A stretch of DNA of 60,948 nt from Massilia niastensis DSM 21313 (GTDB lineage: Bacteria; Pseudomonadota; Gammaproteobacteria; Burkholderiales; Burkholderiaceae_D): contig NZ_KB908115.1 in assembly GCF_000382345.1 (NCBI RefSeq), forward strand, positions 1-60,948, given 5' to 3'. Of the stretch, positions 8,024 through 17,192 are shown piece by piece. The position numbers and the translations under genes were made by a program. Every line of letters starts with the position of its first letter. Positions within the stretch are counted from its first letter, which is position 1. The notes beneath the pieces were generated by a model. That model saw only the letters and a list, made by a program, of their open reading frames with translations, searched no databases and was not told the DNA's origin.

Positions 8024-9052
8024 GTGAATAAGTTCCAGGAAGTTCAGCAGCATCTTGTCCAGAACAGCTATCACTGGGTAGTCACCGGTGCGGCCGGTTT
8101 CATCGGGTCGAACCTGGTCGAAGCCCTGCTCAAGCTGAACCAGCGTGTCACCGGCCTCGACAACTTCGCGACCGGCTACCGCCACAACCTGGACCAGGTG
8201 CGGGAATCCGTCACGCAGGCCGCCTGGGAGAAATTCAGCTTCATCGAAGGCGACATCTGCCAGCGCGGCGACTGCGCGCGCGCCTGCGAGGGCGCCGACT
8301 TCGTGCTGCACCAGGCGGCGCTCGGCTCGGTGTCGCGCTCGATCGACGATCCGATCGCGACCAACGCCACCAACGTCGACGGTTTCCTGAACATGCTGGT
8401 GGCCGCGCGCGACGCCGGCGTGAGGCGCTTCATCTATGCCGCTTCGAGCTCGACCTATGGCGACCATCCGGACCTGCCGAAGGTCGAGGACCGGATCGGC
8501 AATCCGCTCTCGCCCTACGCCGTCACCAAGTACGTCAACGAGCTGTACGCCAATGTATTCGCCCGCACCTACGGCCTGGAATCGATCGGGCTGCGCTACT
8601 TCAACGTGTTCGGTCCGCGCCAGGATCCGAACGGCGCCTACGCCGCCGTGATCCCGCAGTGGGTGGCGGCGCTGATCCGCAACGAGCCGCTGCGCATCAA
8701 CGGCGACGGCGAGACGAGCCGCGATTTCTGCTACATCGGGAACGTGGTGCAGGCCAACCTGCTGGCCGCGCTGTCCGGCGAGCCGGCTGTCAACCAGGTA
8801 TACAACATCGCGCTCGGTGAGCGCACCACCCTCAACCAGTTGTACCAGATGATGCGCTCCCTGCTGCAGGACCGTTTTCCGCACGTGGCAGGGCACCGGC
8901 CGCAGTACGTCGACTTCCGCCGGGGCGACGTACGCCACTCACAGGCCGACATCGCCAAGGCGGCAACCCTGCTGGGCTACCAGCCCACGCACCGGATTGG
9001 CGAAGGCATGCAGCAGGCAATGGACTGGTACGTCCGCAACCTGTCGCCGTAA
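8024..9052 (+). CDS. tviC: UDP-N-acetylhexosamine(-uronate) 4-epimerase (TviC/WbpP type)
   Basis: An extended short-chain dehydrogenase of 342 aa. The NAD motif GAAGFIG is at residues 22-28, the Ser of ASSSTYG and the YAVTK motif complete the catalytic triad, and RYFNVFGPRQDPNGAYAAV is typical of UDP-GlcNAc 4-epimerases. I chose the GTG at 8024 because it gives the usual N-terminus (NKFQEVQQHL); an upstream TTG at 7991 would add 11 unlikely residues. Its role would be to interconvert gluco and galacto forms of the UDP-HexNAc or its uronate. The pairing with the tviB-like gene is the same as in Vi-antigen and WbpO/WbpP systems. Confidence 0.9.
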   Translation: MNKFQEVQQHLVQNSYHWVVTGAAGFIGSNLVEALLKLNQRVTGLDNFATGYRHNLDQVRESVTQAAWEKFSFIEGDICQRGDCARACEGADFVLHQAALGSVSRSIDDPIATNATNVDGFLNMLVAARDAGVRRFIYAASSSTYGDHPDLPKVEDRIGNPLSPYAVTKYVNELYANVFARTYGLESIGLRYFNVFGPRQDPNGAYAAVIPQWVAALIRNEPLRINGDGETSRDFCYIGNVVQANLLAALSGEPAVNQVYNIALGERTTLNQLYQMMRSLLQDRFPHVAGHRPQYVDFRRGDVRHSQADIAKAATLLGYQPTHRIGEGMQQAMDWYVRNLSP

Positions 9053-9103
9053 TCGGAACATCAATGCACAACCAGATAAGAATAAAGATACTCGGAGGCT
9101 ATC

Positions 9104-10507
9104 GTGTTTAGGATCTCTAACCACTATGTGTCGAAGATCGTGTTTGTACTGCTGTTCGTCGAGGTGCTGGTACTGCTGGGCGCCGCCTATGTCGGCGCCG
9201 CTGTGCGCATGCTCGAGTACGGGGATGCCGTAGCCGCCGAGCACCTCGACCATTTCTTCACGTCCGCCGCCGCGTTCGCGATCGCCGTCATCTTCAGCAT
9301 GAGCGCGATGGGGATGTACCAGCTCGATTACGACGAAGGCCTGCGCCATCCGTTCTTCATGAAGCTGATGCCGTCCTTCGTGATGGGCTTCATGATCCTG
9401 GCGCTGGTGTTCTACGTGGCGCCGGAACTGTACTTCGGGCGCGGCACCCTGCTGCTGGTGTTCGCGCTGGCGGGCATCGGCATCTTCCTGGCGCGCATGG
9501 CGTTCTTCAAGACCTCGGAAGCGCGCTTCCTGAAGTCGCGCATCATGTTCCTCGGCGGCGGCCCGCTGGCCAGGGAATGCTGCGACCTGGCCACCCGCAA
9601 GTCGCGCTACCACAAGTACGACATCGCCGGCTTCGTCCCGAACCCGAGCGAGGAGCTGTGCGTGCCGTCGGCGAACCTGCTCAAGATGCGCGACGGCGAT
9701 TCGCTGGTCAAGCTGGTGCGCCAGTACCAGGTCGAGGAGATCGTGGTGTCGGTGCAGAACCGCCGCGGCGGCTTCCCGATCAAGGAACTGCTCGACTGCA
9801 AGCTGCAGGGCATCAAGGTCACCGACGCCGCCACCTTCTTCGAGCGCGAGACCTGCCAGATCCGGGTCGACTCGCTGCAGCCGTCCTGGCTGGTGTTCGG
9901 CGGCGGCTTCGACCAGAGCTTCGTGCGCACCTTCATGAAGCGCTCCTTCGACCTGGTGTGCAGCGTGCTGATCCTGGCGATGACCTTCCCGCTGATGCTG
10001 CTGGCGGCGCTGGCCGTGTGGATGGAAGACCGCGGTCCCGTGTTCTACTCGCAGGAGCGGGTCGGCAAGGACGGCAGGACCTTCCGTGTCCACAAGTTCC
10101 GCTCGATGCGCGCCGACGCCGAAAAGAACGGCAAGCCGCAATGGGCGGCCCAGAACGATCCGCGTGTCACGCGCGTGGGCAACTTCATGCGCAAGACCCG
10201 CATCGACGAACTGCCGCAGATCCTGAACGTGCTGCATGGCGAGATGTCCTTCGTCGGCCCGCGTCCGGAGCGCCCTTACTTCGTCGAGCAGCTGATCGAA
10301 GTGGTCCCTTATTACAACGTGCGTCACAGCGTCAAGCCGGGCATCACCGGCTGGGCCCAGGTGCGCTACGGCTACGGCTCCTCGGCCGAAGACGCGCTGC
10401 AGAAACTGCAGTACGACCTGTACTACGTGAAGAACAACAGCCTGTTCCTCGACGTCCTGATCCTGATCCAGACCCTGAAGGTCGTGCTGTTCCGCAGCGG
10501 CCGCTGA
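9104..10507 (+). CDS. Initiating sugar-phosphate transferase (EpsB_2, exosortase A type)
   Basis: A 467-aa polyprenyl-phosphate sugar-1-phosphate transferase of the PEP-CTERM-associated family (TIGR03013 type). Four to five N-terminal membrane helices are followed by a CoA-binding-like Rossmann domain (MFLGGGPLARECCDLA near 150-165). A last membrane-entry helix, KRSFDLVCSVLILAMTFP, leads into the catalytic domain with RVGKDGRTFRVHKFRSM, RKTRIDELPQ and SFVGPRPERPYF. It would move the first sugar phosphate onto undecaprenyl phosphate at the inner membrane. The GTG start has a strong CTCGGAGG site. The prsK and prsR genes follow, the usual order in exosortase A loci. Confidence 0.92.
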   Translation: MFRISNHYVSKIVFVLLFVEVLVLLGAAYVGAAVRMLEYGDAVAAEHLDHFFTSAAAFAIAVIFSMSAMGMYQLDYDEGLRHPFFMKLMPSFVMGFMILALVFYVAPELYFGRGTLLLVFALAGIGIFLARMAFFKTSEARFLKSRIMFLGGGPLARECCDLATRKSRYHKYDIAGFVPNPSEELCVPSANLLKMRDGDSLVKLVRQYQVEEIVVSVQNRRGGFPIKELLDCKLQGIKVTDAATFFERETCQIRVDSLQPSWLVFGGGFDQSFVRTFMKRSFDLVCSVLILAMTFPLMLLAALAVWMEDRGPVFYSQERVGKDGRTFRVHKFRSMRADAEKNGKPQWAAQNDPRVTRVGNFMRKTRIDELPQILNVLHGEMSFVGPRPERPYFVEQLIEVVPYYNVRHSVKPGITGWAQVRYGYGSSAEDALQKLQYDLYYVKNNSLFLDVLILIQTLKVVLFRSGR

Positions 10508-10514
10508 GTCTCGC

Positions 10515-10572
10515 TTCCGGCGGCTGGCGCCGCCGGAACCACAAGATTTTCTTCTGGCGGCAGCGCCGCCAG
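10515..10572 (+). terminator. Two GC-rich hairpins between the sugar transferase gene and prsK
   Basis: Hairpin 1 has stem TTCCGGCGG/CCGCCGGAA (10515-10523, 10530-10538) and is followed by a T-rich stretch (GATTTTCTTC). Hairpin 2 has stem CTGGCGGC/GCCGCCAG (10554-10561, 10565-10572). They may attenuate or stop transcription before prsK, or stabilise mRNA ends. Confidence 0.5.
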
Positions 10573-10604
10573 GCAACTGAACGTATCACCCCGAACCTGC
10601 CCAG

Positions 10605-12689
10605 ATGGATCCGCAATCCCTGACCAGCATCGCCGTATATAGCCATGCCCTGGCGGCCGTCTGCTTCTTCGTGCTGGGCGTGCCGATGCTGGCGGGACGG
10701 CGCCGCCGTCCGCACGGCGCCGCGCTGGCCACCGCCAGCCTGCTGAGCGGCCTGTGGTCGCTGGCGCTGGCCCTGGCGGCGCATGGCGGCCAACTGTGGT
10801 CGCTGTCGTCCGACGTGCTCGAGATCCTGCGCAATGGGAGCTGGATGCTGTTCCTGGCCCTGCTGCTGGGGCGCTGGCGCGAGCCGGACAGCCGCTTGCC
10901 GTTCCGCCTGTCGTCTTCCGCCGCCGCCGGGGGGCTGGGCTATGCCGCGCTGCTGGCCCTGGCGCTGCTGGGCTACTGGGACCTGGCGCACTCGGGCCTC
11001 GGCCTGGTCCCGGTCACGGGGCGCGTCGGGCTGGCGATCACCGGCATGCTGCTGGTCGAGCAGGTCTACCGCAACCGCTCGCTGCAGGAGCGCTGGGCGG
11101 TGAAGTTCGCCTGCATCGGCATCGGCGCGATGTTCGCCTACGACTTCTACCTGTACAGCCACGCGATGCTGTTCCGCGGCGTCGATCCCGACATCTGGGC
11201 CGCGCGCGGCATCGTCAACGCGATCGGCGTGCCGCTGCTGGTGGTGGCGCTCGGCCGCAGCAAGCTGTGGGAATCGCCGCTGGCGGTGTCGCGGCGCGCG
11301 ATGTTCCACTCGGCGGCGCTGTTCGGCTCGGCCATCTACCTGCTGGCGATGGGCTCGGCCGGCTACTACCTGCGCTTCTTCGGCGGCAGCTGGGGCGTGG
11401 TGATGCAGGTGGCCTTCCTGTTCGGCGCCCTGATCCTGCTGGCCGGGGTGCTGTTTTCCGGCACCTTCCGCGCACGCCTGAAGGTCTTCATCAGCAAGCA
11501 CTTCTACAGCTATAACTACGACTACCGCGAGGAATGGCTGCGCTTTACGCGCACCCTGTCGGAACCGGGACCGCGCCTGGGCGAACGGGTCATCGAAGCC
11601 GTCGCCGCCCTGGTCGAGAGCCCGGGCGGGGCGCTGTGGCAGCGCCGCGAGTCGGGCCGCTACGAGCCGGTCGCGTCCTGGCAGATGCCGGCGGTCGCCG
11701 CGTCCGAGCCGGTGAACTCCCCGTTGTGCCAGTTCCTCGAATCGAGCCAGTGGGTGATCGACGTGCAGGAATACGCGCGCACGCCGGACAAGTACGACGC
11801 CCTGGAGCTGCCCGCGTGGCTGGACAGCTACCAGCGCGCCTGGCTGATCGTGCCGCTGATCCTGCATGCGAAGCTGTCCGGCTTCGTGGTGCTGCAGACC
11901 TCGCGCAGCCCGATCAAGCTGAACTGGGAAGTGATCGACCTGCTCGAGATCGCCGGCAGCCAGGCCGCCAGCCAGCTGGCGCAGCAGAGCGCCGCCAACG
12001 CGCTGATGGTGGCGCGCCAGTTCGAGTCGTTCAACCGCATGTCGACCTTCGTGGTGCACGACCTGAAGAACCTGGTCGCCCAGCTGTCGCTGCTCAATGC
12101 GAACGCCGCGCGCCACAAGGACAATCCCGAGTTCCAGGCCGACATGCTGGAAACCCTCGACCTGTCGGTGCAGAAGATGAAGCTGCTCCTGCAAAAGCTC
12201 AGCCGCACCGGCAGCCAGGAAAGGCCGCTGCCGCTGCCGGTCGACCAGGTGGTGCGCCAGGCGCTGGCGCTGAAGGCGGCGTTCGAGCCGCATCCGCAGC
12301 TGATCGTCGAAGCGTCGGACATGTGCGTGCTGGCCGAGCGCGAGCGCCTCGAGCGCGTGGTCGGTCACCTGATCCAGAACGCGATCGAGGCCACGCCGCG
12401 CAGCGGCAGCGTCAGCATCCGGGTCGGGCGCCACGAAGGCCGGGTGCTGGTCGAGATCACCGACACCGGCGAAGGCATGAGCGAGGAATTCATCCGCGAG
12501 CGCCTGTTCAAGCCGTTCGAATCGACCAAGTCGGCCGGCATGGGCATCGGCGTGTTCGAGAGCCGCGAATACATCAATGAACTGGGCGGCAGCCTGGAGG
12601 TGAGCAGCAGGCCGGGACACGGCACCACCTTCCGCGTCATACTGCCGCTCCACCGAGAAGACACCCAGGCGGCCCAGCGGGCCGCATAA
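10605..12689 (+). CDS. prsK: PEP-CTERM system sensor histidine kinase PrsK
   Basis: A 694-aa histidine kinase. The first 300 residues hold about eight membrane helices (TIGR02916-type architecture), followed by a GAF-like domain (about 320-455). The dimerisation helix carries the phospho-accepting His485 in VVHDLKNLVAQLSLL. The ATPase domain has NAIEATP (N box), TDTGEGM (G1) and SAGMGIGVF (G2). It would sense an unknown envelope signal and phosphorylate PrsR, encoded 8 bases downstream. PrsK has been tied to expression of PEP-CTERM proteins in floc-forming bacteria. Sequence and context agree well. Confidence 0.95.
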   Translation: MDPQSLTSIAVYSHALAAVCFFVLGVPMLAGRRRRPHGAALATASLLSGLWSLALALAAHGGQLWSLSSDVLEILRNGSWMLFLALLLGRWREPDSRLPFRLSSSAAAGGLGYAALLALALLGYWDLAHSGLGLVPVTGRVGLAITGMLLVEQVYRNRSLQERWAVKFACIGIGAMFAYDFYLYSHAMLFRGVDPDIWAARGIVNAIGVPLLVVALGRSKLWESPLAVSRRAMFHSAALFGSAIYLLAMGSAGYYLRFFGGSWGVVMQVAFLFGALILLAGVLFSGTFRARLKVFISKHFYSYNYDYREEWLRFTRTLSEPGPRLGERVIEAVAALVESPGGALWQRRESGRYEPVASWQMPAVAASEPVNSPLCQFLESSQWVIDVQEYARTPDKYDALELPAWLDSYQRAWLIVPLILHAKLSGFVVLQTSRSPIKLNWEVIDLLEIAGSQAASQLAQQSAANALMVARQFESFNRMSTFVVHDLKNLVAQLSLLNANAARHKDNPEFQADMLETLDLSVQKMKLLLQKLSRTGSQERPLPLPVDQVVRQALALKAAFEPHPQLIVEASDMCVLAERERLERVVGHLIQNAIEATPRSGSVSIRVGRHEGRVLVEITDTGEGMSEEFIRERLFKPFESTKSAGMGIGVFESREYINELGGSLEVSSRPGHGTTFRVILPLHREDTQAAQRAA

Positions 12690-12697
12690 GGAATACC

Positions 12698-14059
12698 GTG
12701 ACACAGAACAAACCGAAACTCCTGATCATCGAAGACGACCCGGGCCTGCAGAAACAGCTGCGCTGGAGCCTGGACGCCTACGAAGTGGTCGTCGCGGGCG
12801 ACCGCGAGGCCGCGCTGGCCCAGCTGCGCCGCCACGAGCCGGCGGTGGTGACCATGGACCTGGGCCTGCCGCCCGATCCGGACGGCTCGACCGAGGGCCT
12901 GGCGACCCTGCAGCAGATCCTGGCGCTGGCGCCGGACACGCGCGTGATCGTCCTGACCGGCAACCAGGACCATGCCAACGCGGTCAAGGCGATCGGCATG
13001 GGCGCCTACGATTTCCACCAGAAGCCCTGCGACTCCGAAGTGCTGAACCTGGTGATCGAGCGCGCCTTCTTCCTGCACAAGCTGCAGCAGGAAAACCGCC
13101 GCATGCAGCAGGCCCAGGCCGACTCGCCGATGACCGGCGTGATCTCGCGCGACCCCGGCATGCTCAAGGTCTGCCGCAACATCGAGAAGGTCGCGCCGAC
13201 CTCGGCCTCGGTGATGGTGCTGGGCGAATCCGGCACCGGCAAGGAAGTGCTGGCGCGCGCGCTGCACCAGCTGTCGCCGCGCTCGAAGGAGCGCTTCATG
13301 GCGATCAACTGCGCCGCGATCCCCGAGAACCTGCTGGAAAGCGAATTGTTCGGCTACGAGAGGGGCGCCTTCACCGGCGCCGCCAAGCAGACCAAGGGCA
13401 AGGTCGAACTGGCCCACGGCGGCACCTTCTTCCTCGACGAGGTGGGCGACCTGCCGATGGCGCTGCAGGCCAAGCTGCTGCGCTTCCTGCAGGAGCGCGT
13501 GATCGAGCGCATCGGCGGCCACGAGGAGATTCCGGTGGACGTGCGCATCGTGTGCGCGACCCACCAGAAGCTCAAGGAACTGTGCGCCCAGGGCCGCTTC
13601 CGCGAAGACTTGTACTACCGCCTGTCGGAAATCGTGGTCACCATCCCGCCGCTGCGCCAGCGCGAGGGCGACGCGGCGCTGCTGGCGCACCACTTCAAGA
13701 ACAAGTTCTGCGCCCAGGAATCGCGCTCCTCGCTGCACTTCGCGCCCGACGCGATCGCCGCGATCGAGGCGCATCCATGGCCGGGCAACGTGCGCGAGAT
13801 GGAGAACTGCATCAAGCGCGCCGTCATCATGGCCGACGGTAACACCATCGTCGCCGACGACCTCGGGCTGCCGGGCGAAGGCGCGGTCGAGGAACCGATC
13901 AACCTGCGCCAGGTGCGCGACGAGGCCGAGTACAAGGCGATCGTCAAGGCGCTGGCGCGCGTGGACGGGAATATCGTCAAGGCTTCCGAGCTGCTGGGCA
14001 TCAGCCGCCCGACCCTGTACGACCTGATGGGACGGCACGGCATCAAGGCCGCGGGTTGA
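12698..14059 (+). CDS. prsR: PEP-CTERM system sigma-54 response regulator PrsR
   Basis: A 453-aa NtrC-family activator. The receiver domain has acidic IEDD and the phosphorylation Asp54 in VVTMDLGLP. The AAA+ domain has Walker A GESGTGKE at 176-183, the sigma-54 contact loop GAFTGA at 223-228, FFLDEVGDLP (Walker B) and HPWPGNVREMENC. The C-terminal Fis-type HTH is ASELLGISRPTLYDLMGRH. It starts at GTG with TAAGGA overlapping the prsK stop. It would activate RpoN-dependent promoters. A perfect -24/-12 element with an upstream inverted repeat precedes the PEP-CTERM gene at 54250 and is the best candidate target in this window. Confidence 0.96.
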   Translation: MTQNKPKLLIIEDDPGLQKQLRWSLDAYEVVVAGDREAALAQLRRHEPAVVTMDLGLPPDPDGSTEGLATLQQILALAPDTRVIVLTGNQDHANAVKAIGMGAYDFHQKPCDSEVLNLVIERAFFLHKLQQENRRMQQAQADSPMTGVISRDPGMLKVCRNIEKVAPTSASVMVLGESGTGKEVLARALHQLSPRSKERFMAINCAAIPENLLESELFGYERGAFTGAAKQTKGKVELAHGGTFFLDEVGDLPMALQAKLLRFLQERVIERIGGHEEIPVDVRIVCATHQKLKELCAQGRFREDLYYRLSEIVVTIPPLRQREGDAALLAHHFKNKFCAQESRSSLHFAPDAIAAIEAHPWPGNVREMENCIKRAVIMADGNTIVADDLGLPGEGAVEEPINLRQVRDEAEYKAIVKALARVDGNIVKASELLGISRPTLYDLMGRHGIKAAG

Positions 14060-15483
14060 GCGTGCGGCTGCTGCGCTACGGCGGCCTGCTGGCCGCGCTC
14101 GGCATTGCCGGCCTGGCCGGCGGCGTGTTCTGGCTGCAGGGGCAGGGCGTGACGCCGCGCGCGCTCGGACCCTACCTGGAACGGCGCGCCGAAGGCCACA
14201 ATCCCCTGGTCACCGACACCGGCCAGTGGCTGAACCTCACCTTGCGCGGCCTCGACCGCGGCGCGGACGCCGGACCCTATCCGCTGCCGCCGCTGGCGGT
14301 CGGCGCCCAGGCCGCGCCGAGCGGCAGCGGGGCCGGCGCGCAGAAGCCGGTCGCCACGGTCGAGGAGGCCAGGGACGCGTTCGCGGCCGCGCTGTCGGGC
14401 GACGTGATCACCTTCGCGCCGGGCGTCTACCGGGTGCGCGATGCGTTCGAGGCGCGCCGTCCCGGCGTCGAGGGCGTGCCGGTCGTGGTGCGCGCCGAAC
14501 AGCCCGGCAGCGTGGTCCTCGAATTCGAGGCCGGCGAGGGCTTCAAGGTGGCCGCGCCTTACTGGCGCTTCGAGAACCTCGAGATCCGCGGGGCCTGCCG
14601 CCAGCCCGAGTACTGCCACCATGCCTTCCACGTGACCGGCAAGGCGCGCGGCTTCGCCGCCGTGAACAACACCATCGTCGACTTCAACGCCCACTTCAAG
14701 ATCAACGGCGACAAATCGGGCTACCCGGATGCGGGCCTGATCGAAGGCAATACGCTGACCAACACCGCGCCGCGCCGGGTCTACGGTCCTGTGACGCCGA
14801 TCGACCTGGTGGCGGCCAACGACTGGACCATCCGCGCCAACCTGATCACCGATTTCATCAAGGACGGCGGCGACCGCGTCAGCTATGGGGCGTTTGCCAA
14901 GGGCGCGGCCGCGCGCACCCTGTTCGAGCGCAACGTGGTGCTGTGCGAGCACAAGCTGCGCGGGATGCCGGGCGAGCGCGTCGGCCTGTCCTTCGGCGGC
15001 GGGGCCACCGGCAAGCAGTATTGCCGCGACGGCCGCTGCATCACCGAGCATGACGCGGGCGTGATGCGCGCCAACCTGATCGCTTCCTGTTCGGACGCCG
15101 GCATCTACATCAACAGCGGCGCCGGCACCCGCATCGTCGACAACACGCTGCTCGATACCGCCGGCGTCCAGGTGCGCTTCCCGGAAAGCAGCGCCACCCT
15201 CGAGGGCAACCTGATCGACGGCGCCGCCGTCGCCCGCAACGGCGCCCGCCTCAGCATGGGCGACAACCGCAGCACCTCGATCGCGGCGCTGTATGCGGGC
15301 CTGCATGCGCAGCGCGGCCTGTTCGCCGAACCGGGCATTCTCGACCTGCACTGGAAGGATGGCGCGCCGCGCCGCGACACGGCCGCCGCCCCGGGCGTCG
15401 ACCTGTGCGGCGTGAAACGACCGGCGCAGCCGGCCTACGGGGCGTTCGAGGATTTCGCGGCCTGCCTGAAGCCGCGCAACTAA
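14056..15483 (+). CDS. Secreted right-handed beta-helix protein
   Basis: A protein of about 475 aa overlapping the end of prsR. The TTG at 14056 and GTG at 14062 are both possible starts. The N-terminal hydrophobic helix (about 8-25) suggests export or anchoring. From about residue 95 it has parallel beta-helix character: ARDAFAAALSGDVITFAPGVYRV, then repeated short strands with Asn ladders such as NNTIVDFNAHFKING, IEGNTLTNTA, NLITDFI, ANLIASCSDAGIYI and NTLLDTAG. Such folds occur in polysaccharide lyases and epimerases, so action on the exopolysaccharide is plausible. I cannot identify catalytic residues. Co-transcription with prsKR is likely from the overlap. Confidence 0.75.
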   Translation: MSVRLLRYGGLLAALGIAGLAGGVFWLQGQGVTPRALGPYLERRAEGHNPLVTDTGQWLNLTLRGLDRGADAGPYPLPPLAVGAQAAPSGSGAGAQKPVATVEEARDAFAAALSGDVITFAPGVYRVRDAFEARRPGVEGVPVVVRAEQPGSVVLEFEAGEGFKVAAPYWRFENLEIRGACRQPEYCHHAFHVTGKARGFAAVNNTIVDFNAHFKINGDKSGYPDAGLIEGNTLTNTAPRRVYGPVTPIDLVAANDWTIRANLITDFIKDGGDRVSYGAFAKGAAARTLFERNVVLCEHKLRGMPGERVGLSFGGGATGKQYCRDGRCITEHDAGVMRANLIASCSDAGIYINSGAGTRIVDNTLLDTAGVQVRFPESSATLEGNLIDGAAVARNGARLSMGDNRSTSIAALYAGLHAQRGLFAEPGILDLHWKDGAPRRDTAAAPGVDLCGVKRPAQPAYGAFEDFAACLKPRN

Positions 15484-15487
15484 GCGC

Positions 15488-16369
15488 CTACCAGGCGCGC
15501 AGCCATTCGGCCGTCCAGGCCGTCATCTGGTCGTGCCATTCGCGGCGCGAGCAGGTGTGGTCGGCCTTCGGCAGGCTGCGCCGCACGAAGCGCGGCGCGG
15601 CCATCAGGCGGCGCCAGTGCGGCGCCTCGGCCACCCCGGCGAATTCCTGGGCCGTCAGGTCGGCCCCGCTCAGCAGCACCAGCACCTGGCCGTCGAAGCG
15701 CGCCAGCGCGCCGTGCAGGCGTTCCGGCAGCGCCGCGCCGCAGGCCTGGGCGTCGCCCGGTCCGGCGCCGGCGGCCGCCGGACCGGCCGGCTTCAGGGCC
15801 GAGCGCAGCACGCCGACGAAGGATCTGGCCGCGCCCAGCAGGTCGAAGCGGCCGCTGGCGATCTTCTTCCACAGCCGTGCGTCGAGCAGCCGGTCGCGGT
15901 AATAATGCTTCAGGGTGGCGCGCGCCGCGCCTTCCTCGGTGCGCGCCCAGGGATTGAGCAGCGCCAGCCCGCGCACGCGCGCATCCAGCGGCGCGTACAG
16001 GGCGCTGGCGGCGGCGCCGTCGCACAGGCCCCACAGCACCACTTCGCGCAGGCCGGGCACCTCGCGCTGGAAGCAGTCGATCGCGGCGCGCAGGTCCTCG
16101 GCCACATCCTCGAAATTGCGCACCGGGCCGTCGCTGTCGCCCATGCCGCGGTAGTCGAAACGCAGCACCGGCATCCCGGCGGCGGCCAGCGCGCGCGCCA
16201 GCAGGGTGAACTGGCGGTGGCTGCCGGTGCGCACCTGCGGCCCGCCGACCACGATCACGACGCCGCGCACGCCGGGCGGCCCGGATTGCGCGGGCAGGCT
16301 CAGGATGCCGATCATGCGGGCGGCACCGCAGGCGATGACGAGGGCGCGTTCTTCAGGCTGCATCGGCAA
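15488..16369 (-). CDS. Exosortase A-associated alpha/beta hydrolase 1
   Basis: A 293-aa alpha/beta hydrolase of the hydr1_PEP (TIGR03100) type. It has VVIVVGGPQVRTGSHRQF (oxyanion region), RFDYRGMGDSDG and a nucleophile elbow VLWGLCDGAAA. The elbow carries Cys116 where most hydrolases have Ser, which I believe is normal for this family. Likely Asp and His partners are in VLLSGADLTAQE and KADHTCSRRE. It overlaps the preceding hydrolase 2 gene by 17 bases and ends the leftward operon, 4 bases from the convergent beta-helix gene. Substrate unknown. A thioesterase-like role on carrier-bound intermediates is suggested by the ACP in the same operon. Confidence 0.85.
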   Translation of the reverse strand: MPMQPEERALVIACGAARMIGILSLPAQSGPPGVRGVVIVVGGPQVRTGSHRQFTLLARALAAAGMPVLRFDYRGMGDSDGPVRNFEDVAEDLRAAIDCFQREVPGLREVVLWGLCDGAAASALYAPLDARVRGLALLNPWARTEEGAARATLKHYYRDRLLDARLWKKIASGRFDLLGAARSFVGVLRSALKPAGPAAAGAGPGDAQACGAALPERLHGALARFDGQVLVLLSGADLTAQEFAGVAEAPHWRRLMAAPRFVRRSLPKADHTCSRREWHDQMTAWTAEWLRAW

Positions 16370-17192
16370 TCCTGGTGGAGAGGGCGATGGTGGCGTCGAG
16401 CAGGGCCGGAGCTTCCTCGATTTCCTGCGCCAGCCAGAACTGCGGTCCCGGCGCCGCTTCCTGGTGCACCTCGGCCCCGTGCGTGCGCCAGCCGGCGGCC
16501 ACGCGCGCCGCCGCCGGCGGCAGGGGCCGGCCGGCCTCGGGGACCATTTCCAGCCACTGCACCGGGCAGCGCGGCGCCAGCTTCGCCGCGTCGATGCCGT
16601 CGATCGCCAGCGCCAGCGCCGGATGCAGCTCGTAGCCGGCGATCTCGAGGACGTCGCCGGCGCGCAGGCGTGCGCGCAGCGCTTCGGTGCCGCCGCCGGC
16701 CCCGGGCGCGGCGCCGCCCAGCATCTCGCCGGCCAGGCGCAGGCGCAGGAACTGGGTCAGGCAGGTGGCGCCGTTCGTCACCGGCTGCCACAGCAGCAGG
16801 CGTTCGGGAAGCTCGGCGCTGCCGGCCGCATAGTCGAGCGCGAGCAGGGCGCCCAGGCGCAGGCCCCACAGCCCGGGCGCCAGGCCCAGGCGCGCGCGCA
16901 GCCAGGCCATCCCGAGCGCCACGTCATCCTTCCAGCCGTCCCAGCGCGCATCGACGAATTCGCCGGCGCTGTCGCCGCAGCCATGCAGGTCGAGCTGCAG
17001 GACGCCGATGCCGCGCGCCGCCAGCGCGCGCGCGCCCAGGGCCGCCATGCGGCGCGACTTGTTCATCTCTTCGGCGAACGGATGCAGGTAGAGCAGGGCG
17101 CCGCGCGGCGCCCCATGTGGCGGATGGAACAGGCAGAAGCGCGGCCCGCCGGGCGCGTCGAGGAAGAACGGCTCGGCGGTCGGGGGCGTCAT
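16353..17192 (-). CDS. Exosortase A-associated alpha/beta hydrolase 2
   Basis: A 279-aa alpha/beta-hydrolase-fold protein of the hydr2_PEP (TIGR03101) type. The opening LLYLHPFAEEMNKSRRM is characteristic of this family. Next come LQLDLHGCGDSAGEF and an elbow-like LWGLRLGALLALD. The elbow has Arg112 in place of a Ser/Cys nucleophile, so the protein may be non-hydrolytic or use another residue. Its ATG overlaps the ACP stop codon by one base, implying coupled translation. It probably acts together with hydrolase 1. The true substrate is unknown. Confidence 0.85.
   Translation of the reverse strand: MTPPTAEPFFLDAPGGPRFCLFHPPHGAPRGALLYLHPFAEEMNKSRRMAALGARALAARGIGVLQLDLHGCGDSAGEFVDARWDGWKDDVALGMAWLRARLGLAPGLWGLRLGALLALDYAAGSAELPERLLLWQPVTNGATCLTQFLRLRLAGEMLGGAAPGAGGGTEALRARLRAGDVLEIAGYELHPALALAIDGIDAAKLAPRCPVQWLEMVPEAGRPLPPAAARVAAGWRTHGAEVHQEAAPGPQFWLAQEIEEAPALLDATIALSTRIADAA

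Noticed and set aside
8939..12704. Long minus-strand open frames opposite the sugar transferase and prsK genes
   Set aside because: They are His/Arg/Asp-rich shadow translations without starts or domains. The plus strand has strong family motifs and good ribosome sites.
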